Translations under genes and position numbers: made by a program
Source: Rahnella bonaserana
GTDB lineage: Bacteria; Pseudomonadota; Gammaproteobacteria; Enterobacterales; Enterobacteriaceae
DNA: 64,000 nt
Assembly: GCF_019049675.1 (NCBI RefSeq)
Contig: NZ_JAFMOW010000065.1
Location: forward strand, 248,001-312,000
Direction: 5' to 3'
Part shown: in pieces, positions 9,475-18,377 of the stretch
How the letters are laid out: every line of letters starts with the position of its first letter
Position numbering within the stretch: the first letter of the stretch is position 1
The notes under the pieces: model-generated
Told to the model about the DNA's origin: nothing
Databases searched by the model: none
The model's input: only the letters and a program-made list of their open reading frames with translations

Positions 9475-11736
9475 GTGGAAAAAAGCAAACCGCCCTCGTG
9501 CACAGTAAGCCCGGCGAACTGGACATCTCACGTACTGTTGGGCATTTTTGTCTGCCTGCTGGCGCTCGCCTGTATGAGCGTGATTCAGAAATCGTCCAGC
9601 CTTGCGGGTTTATGGCTGCCAACAGCGCTGATGATCCCGGTTCTGTTTCGCCATCGCTATCGGGACTGGTTGCCTTTACTGTGCGCCAGCGCATTGGGCA
9701 TTGCTGCAGCACATGCCGTTCTGGGCACGCCTTTTCTGCGCTATCTGCCCTATCTGCTCAATAATCTTTTTGAAGCCTCGTTTTGCGCAGCACTGTTACG
9801 CCGGATATTGCCGGTACAGGATCCTCTTTCCGGTCTTGGCTCCTGGGTAAAGTTCCTGCTGATAGCGGTCATTTTCTGTCCCCTGCTCAGCTCATTGATC
9901 ATGATGCTGTTTATCCTGCACATTCAATCCCCCGTGGAATTGCAAAGCCGTTTTGCTACCTGGTTTATGTCTGAAGCTGTCGCCATTCTGGCGCTTACGC
10001 CGCTCGGACTGGTTTATCAGCACGGTTATTTCAGGAAAAACCTGACTTCACGACGTTTTTTCAGTTTACTTCTGACGCTCATCATCACGCTGGCAGCGGG
10101 TTTTCTGGCGCTCAAATGGCTGCCTTATACCTTTGCCTTTATCACCATTCCGCTGTTGTGGAGCGCCATCCGCTTACCCCGCGTCGAAGCATTCATCATT
10201 TTTTTGTCGATGACGTTGATGATTGCTTTACTGCACACCAGCGGCATTGTTTCCGTGCAACCGCATGCTGTTGTACAAATTCCGCAGGGGCTCATTTTCC
10301 TGCCATTGCTGCTGATCCTGACGCCGGCAAACGCCATGGCAATGGCCATGCACGCCCTGCGCACGGAGAAATCCCATATCACGCAGAGTGAAAACCGTTT
10401 TCGCAACGCGATGGAATACTCGGCAATTGGCATGGCGCTGGTCTCCCCGCAAGGCAGGCTGCTGCAGGTCAATAAATCGCTGTGTAATTTACTGGGGTAT
10501 GAGGCGAGATATCTCAACACGCTGACCTTCCAGGAAATCACCTATCAGGAAGATTTGGGCAAGGATCTGGCGATGCTGGAGCAATTGCTTAACGATGAAA
10601 TCCAGAACTACACCATGGAAAAACGTTACCTGTGCCGTAACGGAGAAGTGATTTGGGCATTACTCGCGGTGTCACTGGTACGTGATGAAGAACATAATCC
10701 GCTGTATTTCATTTCTCAGATTGAAGATATCAACGAACTTAAGCACACCGAAATGACCAATAAGCGTCTTTCGGAAGCGCTGCATGAAGAGAAAGAACTG
10801 CTGCACATCACCCTCAACTCCATCAACGAGGCGGTGATTTCCACCGACCGGAATATGAATATTACGTTCATGAATCCGGTGGCGGAGAAAATGACCGGAT
10901 GGACCGAGGAACAAGCGCAGGGCCAGCCGGTGAACCGCATTGTGCTTATCAGCAAAGGGCAGGATGGCCCGCTCATCGACAACCTGCTGCACTTTGATAT
11001 CAACGAAAATCTTCACTCTTCCGTTGAGCGTTCGCTGGTGCTGCACGGTCATCACACCGGCCTGTTTGATGTGCAACTGGCGGTGTCTCCGCTGCGTACA
11101 TTGAAAGATGAACCGATCGGGATCGTGCTGGTATTGCAGGACGTCAGTAAATCCCGCGAACTGATGCGCAGGCTCAGCTACAGCGCGTCCCACGATTTAC
11201 TGACCGGCCTTGCGAACCGGGGCAGTTTTGAATCAAGCCTGAGAAAAGCACTGAATTTGATTGCCACTGCACATCAGTCACACTGTCTGGCGTTTATTGA
11301 TCTCGATCGTTTCAAAACGATTAATGACACGTCAGGACACGCTGCCGGTGACGAACTGTTACGCCAGATCAGTACGCTGATGCAGGAACATATCCGCAGC
11401 AGCGACCGCCTCGCGCGGCTGGGTGGTGATGAGTTTGCGCTGATATTATTTGATTGTCCGGTGGAACAGGGGCTGAGCATCCTCTTGAAACTGATCGGTG
11501 AAATCAACCAGTTCGAGTTTATCTGGGAAGACAAAATCTACCGCATTGGCGCCAGCGCCGGATTAACGAAGATGAATGACCCCAATGTCAGCGGCAGCGA
11601 ATATATGGCGCAGGCGGATAAGGCCTGTTACACCGCCAAAAATAACGGGCGGGGACGGGTTTTCCGCTACGAGCCGGAACAGAAAACCGCCAACATTCAT
11701 ACAGATGACAGCACTTCCCCACCGGAAAAACCTTAG
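9475..11736 (+). CDS. MASE1-PAS-PAS-GGDEF diguanylate cyclase
   Basis: The product should make c-di-GMP from two GTP at the inner membrane. From the GTG at 9475 it has 753 residues: a MASE1-type membrane region (about 10-300), two PAS domains (about 305-430 and 435-565) and a GGDEF domain. The intact GGDEF motif is at residues 650-654 (RLGGDEFALIL). An inhibitory I-site RSSD lies exactly five residues before it. The open frame extends back into mgtE (9253), but AAAGG at 9463-9467 and the start of family-like sequence favour the GTG. The N-terminus resembles E. coli DgcE, but there is no EAL domain, so I give no symbol. Confidence 0.85.
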   Translation: MEKSKPPSCTVSPANWTSHVLLGIFVCLLALACMSVIQKSSSLAGLWLPTALMIPVLFRHRYRDWLPLLCASALGIAAAHAVLGTPFLRYLPYLLNNLFEASFCAALLRRILPVQDPLSGLGSWVKFLLIAVIFCPLLSSLIMMLFILHIQSPVELQSRFATWFMSEAVAILALTPLGLVYQHGYFRKNLTSRRFFSLLLTLIITLAAGFLALKWLPYTFAFITIPLLWSAIRLPRVEAFIIFLSMTLMIALLHTSGIVSVQPHAVVQIPQGLIFLPLLLILTPANAMAMAMHALRTEKSHITQSENRFRNAMEYSAIGMALVSPQGRLLQVNKSLCNLLGYEARYLNTLTFQEITYQEDLGKDLAMLEQLLNDEIQNYTMEKRYLCRNGEVIWALLAVSLVRDEEHNPLYFISQIEDINELKHTEMTNKRLSEALHEEKELLHITLNSINEAVISTDRNMNITFMNPVAEKMTGWTEEQAQGQPVNRIVLISKGQDGPLIDNLLHFDINENLHSSVERSLVLHGHHTGLFDVQLAVSPLRTLKDEPIGIVLVLQDVSKSRELMRRLSYSASHDLLTGLANRGSFESSLRKALNLIATAHQSHCLAFIDLDRFKTINDTSGHAAGDELLRQISTLMQEHIRSSDRLARLGGDEFALILFDCPVEQGLSILLKLIGEINQFEFIWEDKIYRIGASAGLTKMNDPNVSGSEYMAQADKACYTAKNNGRGRVFRYEPEQKTANIHTDDSTSPPEKP

Positions 11737-11746
11737 CCGATGCAGA

Positions 11747-12619
11747 TTATGGCGTATCCGGTTGCCAGTCATTATTGAACCATAAATGCAGCGTGGCGTA
11801 GGTGCGCCAGGGTTTCCAGACTTCAGCATACCGGGCAATTTTCCCCGGTGTCATGCCCGGAAAACGCTGTTTAATCAGATAATCACCGCCGAGAAAAACA
11901 TCCGGCGCAGACCAGGCCCGCATCGCGACATAACTGGCCGTCCAGCTGCCGATCCCCGGCATTGCCAGCAGTTGTCTGACGCCTTCCTGCACATCGGTAA
12001 TGTCATCGAGCGGTAACCGCCCCTCTTCCACCGCCTGCGCAATATTAATCAGACAGGCTGCACGTCTGGCCTGTACGCCGATACCGCGTAAATCATCGAC
12101 CGTTAATTTCGCCACCGCCGCCGGAGACGGGAACAGATGAGTCAGCGCCGCAAACGGCGTACTCACCGGTTCGCCCCATTTATCGGTCAGCCGCGTTGCC
12201 AGTGTCGCTGCCATTTTCACACTGACCAGTTGTCCGAGAATTGCCCTGACCGTCAGCTCAAAACGGTTCACGCAGCCCGGCAGACGTAATCCCACGGCGT
12301 TTTCAGCCAGCGCCCCTAACCCCTGAGCGATCAGTAATGGCTGCGCATCGAGATCCAGCAAACGCCGTACCTGCTTTGCCACGATATCCGTAACCGGCTC
12401 AAGCGACGGCGAAATCTCAAGTTCTACGCTGTTAACCTCCGGCAAAGGCCGCAGGCGCAACCAGCCGGTCAGCCGCACGCCATTGTGCCTTACCGCCAGC
12501 GTCCGCTGATAATAGTCGCCCTCCTGCTGCTCGATACCCTGCAACGCACGCGCGCCAAGAAACGCCGTCATCCACTGCCAGTCATACGGGGGCTGATACG
12601 TCAGAAGCATTTGGGTCAC
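11747..12619 (-). CDS. alkA: DNA-3-methyladenine glycosylase II
   Basis: AlkA excises alkylated bases from DNA in base excision repair. The 290-residue product aligns with E. coli AlkA from YQPPYDWQWMTAFLGARA onward. It has the helix-hairpin-helix GIGSWTASYVAMRAW and the catalytic aspartate in DVFLGGDYLIKQRFPGMTP (E. coli Asp238). It converges on the diguanylate cyclase with only 10 bases between stop codons. I saw no Ada box upstream; the upstream side holds the cysS terminator. Confidence 0.95.
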   Translation of the reverse strand: MTQMLLTYQPPYDWQWMTAFLGARALQGIEQQEGDYYQRTLAVRHNGVRLTGWLRLRPLPEVNSVELEISPSLEPVTDIVAKQVRRLLDLDAQPLLIAQGLGALAENAVGLRLPGCVNRFELTVRAILGQLVSVKMAATLATRLTDKWGEPVSTPFAALTHLFPSPAAVAKLTVDDLRGIGVQARRAACLINIAQAVEEGRLPLDDITDVQEGVRQLLAMPGIGSWTASYVAMRAWSAPDVFLGGDYLIKQRFPGMTPGKIARYAEVWKPWRTYATLHLWFNNDWQPDTP

Positions 12620-12632
12620 AGGATGATCCTTA

Positions 12633-12658
12633 TAAAAAAGCCTCCCGGAAGGAGGCTA
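12633..12658 (-). terminator. Terminator of cysS (reads leftward)
   Basis: On the minus strand AGCCTCC pairs with GGAGGCT across a 5-nt loop and runs into six T. It lies about 135 bases past the cysS stop, beyond an ERIC repeat. Confidence 0.75.
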
Positions 12659-12669
12659 TATGTCTCGCA

Positions 12670-12790
12670 TCTCCAAAATAACTGGAGTTGCAGCAAGGCG
12701 GCAAGTGAACGAATCCCGATGAGCTGACACAAGTCAGTGATTCGGGTTCGCGAACGCAGCCAACGCTGCTGCGGCTTCAGGTATGAAGGA
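12670..12790. repeat. ERIC element 1
   Basis: This is an enterobacterial repetitive intergenic consensus element. It has a degenerate left end (AAATAACTGGAGTTGC), a core of GAATCCCGATGAGCT and AAGTCAGTGATTCGGG, and a right end (CAGGTATGAAGG). It lies between the cysS stop and the cysS terminator, so it is transcribed as part of the cysS 3' untranslated region. Confidence 0.85.
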
Positions 12791-12792
12791 GA

Positions 12793-14184
12793 TTACTTAC
12801 GACGCCAGGTGGTGCCGTTCGCGCCGTCTTCTAACACAATGCCCATTTCATTCAGACGATCGCGCGCTTTGTCCGCCATGCCCCAGTCTTTGCTGGCACG
12901 GGCATCGTTACGCTGTTTGATCAACGCTTCGATTTCAGCCACTTCATCGTCGTTATCTGCCTGCGCACCGGATTTCAGGAACTGTTCAGGATCTTGTTCC
13001 AGCAAGCCCAGCACGCCTGCCAGCTGACGCAGTTCTGCTGCCAGACCGTTAGCCGCAGACATATCTTCCACTTTCAGGCGGTTGATATCGCGTGCCATAT
13101 CAAACAGCACGGAATAGGCTTCCGGCGTGTTGAAATCGTCGTCCATTGCGGCACGGAAACGCGTCACAAAGGCTTCACCACCGGCTGGCGTGACGCTGGC
13201 GTCGGTACCACGCAGCGAGGTATAGAGGCGTTCCATCGACGTACGCGCCAGTTTCAGGTTCTCTTCGCTGTAATTCAGCTGGCTGCGGTAGTGGCCGGAC
13301 ATCAGGAAGTAACGCACGCTTTCCGCATCGTAATATTTCAGGACATCGCGCACGGTAAAGAAGTTATCCAGTGATTTGGACATCTTTTCGCGGTCGATCA
13401 TTACCATGCCTGAGTGCATCCAGGTATTCACATACGGGCCATCGTGCGCGCAGCTGGATTGGGCAATTTCGTTTTCATGGTGCGGGAACATCAGGTCAGA
13501 ACCGCCGCCGTGAATGTCAAAATGCGCGCCAAGCTGTTTGCAGTTCATTGCAGAACATTCGATATGCCAGCCCGGACGGCCTTCACCCCACGGTGACGTC
13601 CAGCTCGGCTCGCCCGGCTTGGACATTTTCCACAGCACGAAGTCCATCGGATTGCGCTTCACGTTGGCTTCAACTTCAACGCGTGCGCCCGCCTGCAACT
13701 GATCCAGATCCTGGCGGGATAACACACCGTAGTCCGGGTCACTTTCCACCCAGAACATCACATCGCCGTTGGAGGCGACATACGCGTGGTTACGGTCGAT
13801 CAGCTTCTGCACGATCTCGATGATTTCATGAATATGCTGAGTGGCACGCGGCTCAGAGTCCGGCGGCAAAATGTTCAGGGACGCGAAGTCAGCATGCATT
13901 TCCGCGATCATACGATCCGTGAGCGCCATAAACGTTTCGCCATTCTCAGCGGCACGTTTAATGATTTTGTCGTCGATATCGGTAATGTTACGCACGTATT
14001 TCAGGTCATAACCGACGTAACGCAGGTAGCGCGATACCACGTCGAAAGACACAAAGGTGCGGCCGTGGCCGATGTGACACAGGTCGTAAACAGTGATCCC
14101 ACACACGTACATCCCGACTTTACCGGCATGAATTGGCTTGAATTCCTCTTTTTGGCGACTCAGGGTATTAAAAATCTTCAGCAT
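12793..14184 (-). CDS. cysS: Cysteinyl-tRNA synthetase
   Basis: CysS charges tRNA-Cys. The 463-residue class I synthetase has the HIGH motif in CHIGHGRTF and the KMSKS motif in [12 protein letters not shown]. The zinc-site residues are present: Cys28 in YVCGITVYD, the Cys of WHIECSAMN, and the His/Glu of HHENEIAQS. Length matches E. coli (461). It is divergent from ppiB, as in E. coli. Confidence 0.98.
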   Translation of the reverse strand: MLKIFNTLSRQKEEFKPIHAGKVGMYVCGITVYDLCHIGHGRTFVSFDVVSRYLRYVGYDLKYVRNITDIDDKIIKRAAENGETFMALTDRMIAEMHADFASLNILPPDSEPRATQHIHEIIEIVQKLIDRNHAYVASNGDVMFWVESDPDYGVLSRQDLDQLQAGARVEVEANVKRNPMDFVLWKMSKPGEPSWTSPWGEGRPGWHIECSAMNCKQLGAHFDIHGGGSDLMFPHHENEIAQSSCAHDGPYVNTWMHSGMVMIDREKMSKSLDNFFTVRDVLKYYDAESVRYFLMSGHYRSQLNYSEENLKLARTSMERLYTSLRGTDASVTPAGGEAFVTRFRAAMDDDFNTPEAYSVLFDMARDINRLKVEDMSAANGLAAELRQLAGVLGLLEQDPEQFLKSGAQADNDDEVAEIEALIKQRNDARASKDWGMADKARDRLNEMGIVLEDGANGTTWRRK

Positions 14185-14334
14185 CAGGCTATTCCGTGTG
14201 TTGGGCGTAGAAAATGACGTTGGCGCATTTAAGCGACACTAACGGCCATAATATAACGAAAATGATTTCACCGAAACGGCATAAGGCCGCAGGACGGGCT
14301 TTAGTGGTCATAAAGGCACTGCTGACGGCAACTT

Positions 14335-14364
14335 TTGAGTTATGGTATAAGAAAAGGCTATAGT
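14335..14364 (+). promoter_or_regulatory. Probable ppiB promoter
   Basis: TTGAGT at 14335-14340 and TATAGT at 14359-14364 are separated by 18 bases, about 48 bases before the ppiB start. Confidence 0.5.
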
Positions 14365-14411
14365 AGCCGCTCTGACACAGAGCACACATCAACATTAGCA
14401 GGATGATAATT

Positions 14412-14906
14412 ATGGTCACTTTCCACACCAACCACGGCGACATCGTCATTAAAACTTTCGCTGACAAAGCGCCAGCCACGGTTGAAAACTTCCTGAACTA
14501 TTGCCGTAAAGGCTTCTACGACAACACAATTTTCCACCGTGTTATTAACGGCTTTATGATCCAGGGCGGCGGTTTTGAGCCAGGCATGAACCAGAAAAAC
14601 ACCGACGCACCTATCGATAACGAAGCAGACAACGGCCTGAAAAACACCAAAGGCACGCTGGCGATGGCACGTACCAACGATCCGCATTCTGCTACCGCAC
14701 AGTTCTTCATCAACGTAACTGACAACGACTTCCTGAACCACAGCGGCAAAAACGCGCAGGGTTGGGGCTACTGTGTATTTGCAGAAGTGGTTGAAGGTAT
14801 GGACGTGGTTGACGCGATTAAAGCCGTCAAAACTGGCCGCAGCGGTATGCACCAGGACGTTCCAAAAGAAGATGTTGTGATCAAAAGCGTGACAGTCAGC
14901 GAATAA
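14412..14906 (+). CDS. ppiB: Peptidyl-prolyl cis-trans isomerase B (cyclophilin)
   Basis: This is a cytoplasmic cyclophilin that isomerises proline bonds. The 164-residue product equals E. coli PpiB in length and starts [13 protein letters not shown]. Active-site cyclophilin motifs are [13 protein letters not shown] and [17 protein letters not shown]. An in-frame ATG at 14403 was rejected because AGGA overlaps it and is correctly spaced for 14412. lpxH follows 26 bases downstream, as in E. coli. Confidence 0.97.
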   Translation: MVTFHTNHGDIVIKTFADKAPATVENFLNYCRKGFYDNTIFHRVINGFMIQGGGFEPGMNQKNTDAPIDNEADNGLKNTKGTLAMARTNDPHSATAQFFINVTDNDFLNHSGKNAQGWGYCVFAEVVEGMDVVDAIKAVKTGRSGMHQDVPKEDVVIKSVTVSE

Positions 14907-14932
14907 CCGACGTTTTTAAAGAACGCGTCGGC

Positions 14933-15655
14933 ATGACCACGTTTTTTATCGCAGATATCCATCTTTGCGCCCAGGAGCCGGCAATCACTGCCGGTTTCCT
15001 GCGTTTTCTACGTGAAGACGCGCCGCAGGCCGATGCGCTGTACATTCTCGGCGATTTGTTTGAAGCCTGGATTGGCGACGACGATCCGCAGCCGCTTCAT
15101 GCTGAAATTTCCTCCGCACTCAATCACTTGCATCAGCAAGGCGTGCCCTGCTTCTTCATTCACGGCAACCGCGATTTTCTGCTCGGCAGGCGATTCGCGC
15201 GCGACAGCCTGATGACGTTGCTGCCGGAGAAGAAAGTTCTCGAGCTGTACGGACGTCGCGTCCTTATTCTGCATGGCGATACGCTGTGTACCGACGATGT
15301 TGCCTATCAAAACTTCCGCAAAAAAGTCCACAATCCGTTTATCCAGAAACTGTTCTTGATGCTGCCACTGAAATGGCGGCTGGGCATTGCTGCCAGAATG
15401 CGCGCTAACAGTAAGGCGTCGAATCAGGGCAAATCACTGGAGATTATGGATGTGAACCAGCAGGCGGTGGTCAGCGAAATGCAGGCGGCAGGCGTCGAGT
15501 GGATGATCCACGGCCACACCCATCGCCCGGCGATTCACGACGTACCGCTGGATAACAAAACCGGCCACCGCGTGGTACTCGGCGCGTGGCACGAAGAAGG
15601 TTCGATGGTAAAAGTCACCGCCGATAACGTCGAGCTGATCAGCTTCCCGTTTTAA
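14933..15655 (+). CDS. lpxH: UDP-2,3-diacylglucosamine diphosphatase
   Basis: LpxH cleaves UDP-2,3-diacylglucosamine to lipid X, the fourth step of lipid A synthesis, at the inner-membrane surface. The 240-residue product has the full set of metallophosphoesterase motifs: [22 protein letters not shown] and HGHTHRP. Length is identical to E. coli LpxH. It is likely co-transcribed with ppiB. An ERIC repeat begins shortly after its stop. Confidence 0.97.
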   Translation: MTTFFIADIHLCAQEPAITAGFLRFLREDAPQADALYILGDLFEAWIGDDDPQPLHAEISSALNHLHQQGVPCFFIHGNRDFLLGRRFARDSLMTLLPEKKVLELYGRRVLILHGDTLCTDDVAYQNFRKKVHNPFIQKLFLMLPLKWRLGIAARMRANSKASNQGKSLEIMDVNQQAVVSEMQAAGVEWMIHGHTHRPAIHDVPLDNKTGHRVVLGAWHEEGSMVKVTADNVELISFPF

Positions 15656-15663
15656 GTCATCTC

Positions 15664-15795
15664 AAAATTACCCGAAATAATTTTGAGTTGCCGGAAGGCG
15701 ACAAGCTCACGAATCCCCGGGAGCTTAGCTGACTAAGTGACCGGAGTGAATGAGCGCAGTCAACGCATCAGCAGCCCGAAGTATGAAGGGTAACG
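15664..15795. repeat. ERIC element 2, overlapping the 3' end of miaE
   Basis: It has the ERIC left end ACCCGAAATAATTTTGAG, the core GAGCTTAGCTGACTAAGTGACCGG, and the right end GAAGTATGAAGGGTAAC. The right end runs into the miaE coding region, supplying its last codons and stop on the minus strand. Confidence 0.9.
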
Positions 15796-16400
15796 GGTAC
15801 GCCGGAATGGAAGCGGAACTGCTCGTCCGGGGTTAAGATCAGTTCCGCTTCAATCCTGCCAAACTCCTCCACACGTTCACTGATGTCCGTTCCGGCATAT
15901 TGCTCTGCCAGCGCCAGATAATCGGCAAAATGCCGTGATTCTGAGCGCAGCAGCGAGGTATAAAAACGCGACAACGTTTCGTCAAGATGCGGCGCAATTT
16001 TGGCAAAACGCTCACAGGAACGCGCTTCGATATAGGCACCAATAATCAGCCGGTCGACCAGAATATTCAGATCATCATGATGGCGGGTATGTTTAATCAT
16101 GCCGCTGGCGTAGCGCGACGGTGAAAGCTGGGTATAGGTGATATTGCGTTTTTGCATGATTTCCACCACTTGTTCGAAGTGATGAAGCTCTTCACGCGCC
16201 AGACGCGCCGCACAAAACAACAACTCCGTGCGATCCAGATATTTCGTCATCAGGCTCATCGCCGTCGCCGCCGCTTTCTTTTCACAGTTAGCGTGGTCAA
16301 TCAGCATGACCGTCTGATTTTCCAGCGCCACATCCACCCAAAGAGCGGGTGTTTCACAGTGAAGAAAATCATAAATCGGTGCCAGTAAAGCCTGCGTCAT
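15768..16400 (-). CDS. miaE: tRNA 2-methylthio-N6-isopentenyladenosine-37 hydroxylase
   Basis: MiaE hydroxylates the isopentenyl group of ms2i6A37 in tRNA. The 210-residue product is a ferritin-like diiron protein with ligand segments [41 protein letters not shown] and [16 protein letters not shown]. The gene is present in Salmonella and Yersinia but missing from E. coli K-12. It sits between lpxH and purE. The last residues (roughly VTLHTSGC) and the stop are encoded by the end of an ERIC repeat, so the native C-terminus was replaced or extended. Confidence 0.88.
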   Translation of the reverse strand: MTQALLAPIYDFLHCETPALWVDVALENQTVMLIDHANCEKKAAATAMSLMTKYLDRTELLFCAARLAREELHHFEQVVEIMQKRNITYTQLSPSRYASGMIKHTRHHDDLNILVDRLIIGAYIEARSCERFAKIAPHLDETLSRFYTSLLRSESRHFADYLALAEQYAGTDISERVEEFGRIEAELILTPDEQFRFHSGVPVTLHTSGC

Positions 16401-16495
16401 AAATCAGTTTCCACTCAAGTTTGTCTTCAATATATTGGTTTGTATTATACAAATCTGCTGCCAACTTCTCATCAAAAATGCGCCGTTTTCCGGCG

Positions 16496-16511
16496 ACGCA
16501 ACCGTTTTCCT
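16496..16511 (+). promoter_or_regulatory. PurR operator of purEK
   Basis: ACGCAACCGTTTTCCT is, from memory, the same as the E. coli purEK operator and fits the PurR consensus (ACGCAAACGTTTGCGT). It lies 70-85 bases before purE and overlaps a plausible -35. A TTATCAT -10-like sequence lies about 17 bases further on. Confidence 0.8.
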
Positions 16512-16580
16512 CCCTCACGGAGCGTGTTATCATTTGCGCCCTCGCAGTTTCTATTTCCGAATCACAGGAGCTTTAAAGAC

Positions 16581-17090
16581 ATGTCATCCAACGTTACCCC
16601 GGCAAAAATCGCCATCGTTATGGGGTCTAAAAGTGACTGGGCGACCATGCAGTTCGCCGCCGAAGTTCTCACAACGCTGAATATTCCTTTCCATGTCGAT
16701 ATCGTCTCCGCTCACCGCACACCGGATAAATTGTTCACTTTCGCTGAGCAGGCTTCCGCTAATGGCTTTGATGTGATCATCGCGGGTGCCGGTGGCGCAG
16801 CGCATTTACCGGGCATGCTGGCGGCAAAAACGCTGGTGCCGGTACTCGGTGTTCCGGTTCAGAGTGCTGCCCTGAGTGGCATCGACAGTTTGTATTCCAT
16901 CGTACAAATGCCACGTGGCATTCCGGTCGGTACGCTGGCGATTGGTAAAGCAGGTGCCGCTAACGCCGCATTGCTGGCCGCACAAATCCTGGCCCTGCAC
17001 GATGCTGAGATTGCTAAAAACCTGGCGGCATGGCGCACCGCGCAAACTGATGAAGTGCTGAATAATCCCGATCCGCGGGAGGAAGCATGA
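16581..17090 (+). CDS. purE: N5-carboxyaminoimidazole ribonucleotide mutase
   Basis: PurE converts N5-CAIR to CAIR in purine synthesis. The 169-residue product matches E. coli PurE in length. It has [22 protein letters not shown] and [13 protein letters not shown], which form the active site of class I PurE. The open frame extends upstream, but the ATG at 16581 has AGGAG 12 bases before it and is the family start. The stop overlaps the purK ATG (ATGA), giving translational coupling. Confidence 0.98.
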   Translation: MSSNVTPAKIAIVMGSKSDWATMQFAAEVLTTLNIPFHVDIVSAHRTPDKLFTFAEQASANGFDVIIAGAGGAAHLPGMLAAKTLVPVLGVPVQSAALSGIDSLYSIVQMPRGIPVGTLAIGKAGAANAALLAAQILALHDAEIAKNLAAWRTAQTDEVLNNPDPREEA

Positions 17091-18151
17091 AGCCGGTTTG
17101 CGTACTTGGAAACGGCCAGTTAGGCCGCATGCTCCGTCAGGCGGGTGAACCACTGGGCATCGCCGTATATCCCGTCGGGCTTGATGCCGAACCGGAAGCC
17201 GTGCCGTATCAGCAAAGCGTAATCACCGCTGAAATCGAACGCTGGCCAGAAACAGCACTGACCCGCGAACTGGCCACGCACAACGCGTTCGTTAACCGCG
17301 ACATTTTCCCACGTCTGGCTGACCGCCTGACGCAAAAACAGTTACTCGACCAGCTCGGTCTGGCGACGGCGCCGTGGCAGTTGCTGACTGATGCCGCCGG
17401 ATGGCCGCAGGTCTTCTCACAGCTTGGCGAACTGGCGATTGTTAAACGTCGCGTCGGCGGTTACGACGGCCGTGGCCAGTGGCGTCTGCGTCCCGGCGAA
17501 GAAAGCACTCTGCCGCAGGATTGCTACGGCGAATGCATCGTTGAGCAGGGCATCAATTTTTCCGGCGAAGTTTCGCTGGTAGGCGCGCGTGGTCACGACG
17601 GTAAAACTGTGTTTTATCCTCTGACTCATAACCTGCATCAGGACGGTATTCTGCGCACCAGCGTCGCATTGCCGCAGCCGGACGCAACCCTGCAACAGCA
17701 GGCAGAAAGCATGCTGTCGGCCATTCTCAACGAACTGAATTATGTCGGTGTGATGGCAATGGAATGTTTCGTCGTCAGCGAAGGTTTGCTGATTAACGAA
17801 CTGGCTCCGCGCGTTCACAACAGCGGGCACTGGACGCAAAACGGCGCATCCTACAGCCAGTTTGAAATGCATTTGCGTGCCATTCTCGGCCTGCCGCTGC
17901 CAAAGCCGGTAGTCAGTACGCCGTCGGTGATGGTGAATCTGATTGGCACGGATGTGTCAGAAGAGTGGCTGAACCTGCCGCTGGTCAATCTGCACTGGTA
18001 CGAGAAAGATGTGCGTCAAGGGCGTAAAGTCGGACACCTGAATCTCAACGATGCCAGCGCCAGCCTGCTGAAAGAAAACCTGAACGCACTGGTCCCGATG
18101 CTGCCGGCTGAATACGCCAGCGGGATTGAATGGGCAGTTGAAAAGCTTTGA
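17087..18151 (+). CDS. purK: N5-carboxyaminoimidazole ribonucleotide synthase
   Basis: PurK carboxylates AIR to N5-CAIR with ATP and bicarbonate, making the substrate of PurE. The 354-residue ATP-grasp protein begins [13 protein letters not shown]. It has [14 protein letters not shown], the ATP-binding loop, and [15 protein letters not shown]. coli PurK has 355 residues. It overlaps purE by four bases and should share PurR control. Confidence 0.98.
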   Translation: MKPVCVLGNGQLGRMLRQAGEPLGIAVYPVGLDAEPEAVPYQQSVITAEIERWPETALTRELATHNAFVNRDIFPRLADRLTQKQLLDQLGLATAPWQLLTDAAGWPQVFSQLGELAIVKRRVGGYDGRGQWRLRPGEESTLPQDCYGECIVEQGINFSGEVSLVGARGHDGKTVFYPLTHNLHQDGILRTSVALPQPDATLQQQAESMLSAILNELNYVGVMAMECFVVSEGLLINELAPRVHNSGHWTQNGASYSQFEMHLRAILGLPLPKPVVSTPSVMVNLIGTDVSEEWLNLPLVNLHWYEKDVRQGRKVGHLNLNDASASLLKENLNALVPMLPAEYASGIEWAVEKL

Positions 18152-18154
18152 TTT

Positions 18155-18183
18155 GAGCACCTCCTTATTAAAAGGAGATGCTC
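18155..18183 (+). terminator. Hairpin after purK
   Basis: GAGCACCTCCTT pairs with AAGGAGATGCTC, with one mismatch in the stem. No T-run follows, so termination may be weak or the hairpin may act in mRNA stability. Confidence 0.45.
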
Positions 18184-18187
18184 TGGT

Positions 18188-18377
18188 AACCTAAATAATT
18201 CGAGTTACAGGACAAAAGGCTTCAGCCTTTTGAACAGCACATGTGCTGGCCCCACGGGGCGAGGCTCTGCCGAGTAACGCGGCAAGTCAAGGAATCCCGA
18301 TGAGCTTACTCAGGTAAGTGATTCGGGTGACTGAACGCAGCCAACGCACCTGTGGCTCGAAGTATGACGGTTACGAG
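18188..18377. repeat. ERIC element 3, long variant with about 65-bp internal insertion
   Basis: The left end (CCTAAATAATTCGAGTTACAG) and the part from CGGCAAGTCAAGG to GAAGTATGACGG match the other copies. Between them lies about 65 bp absent from elements 1, 2 and 4, including the small hairpin AAAAGGCTTCAGCCTTTT. The ybbP stop codon is within its right end. Confidence 0.85.
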
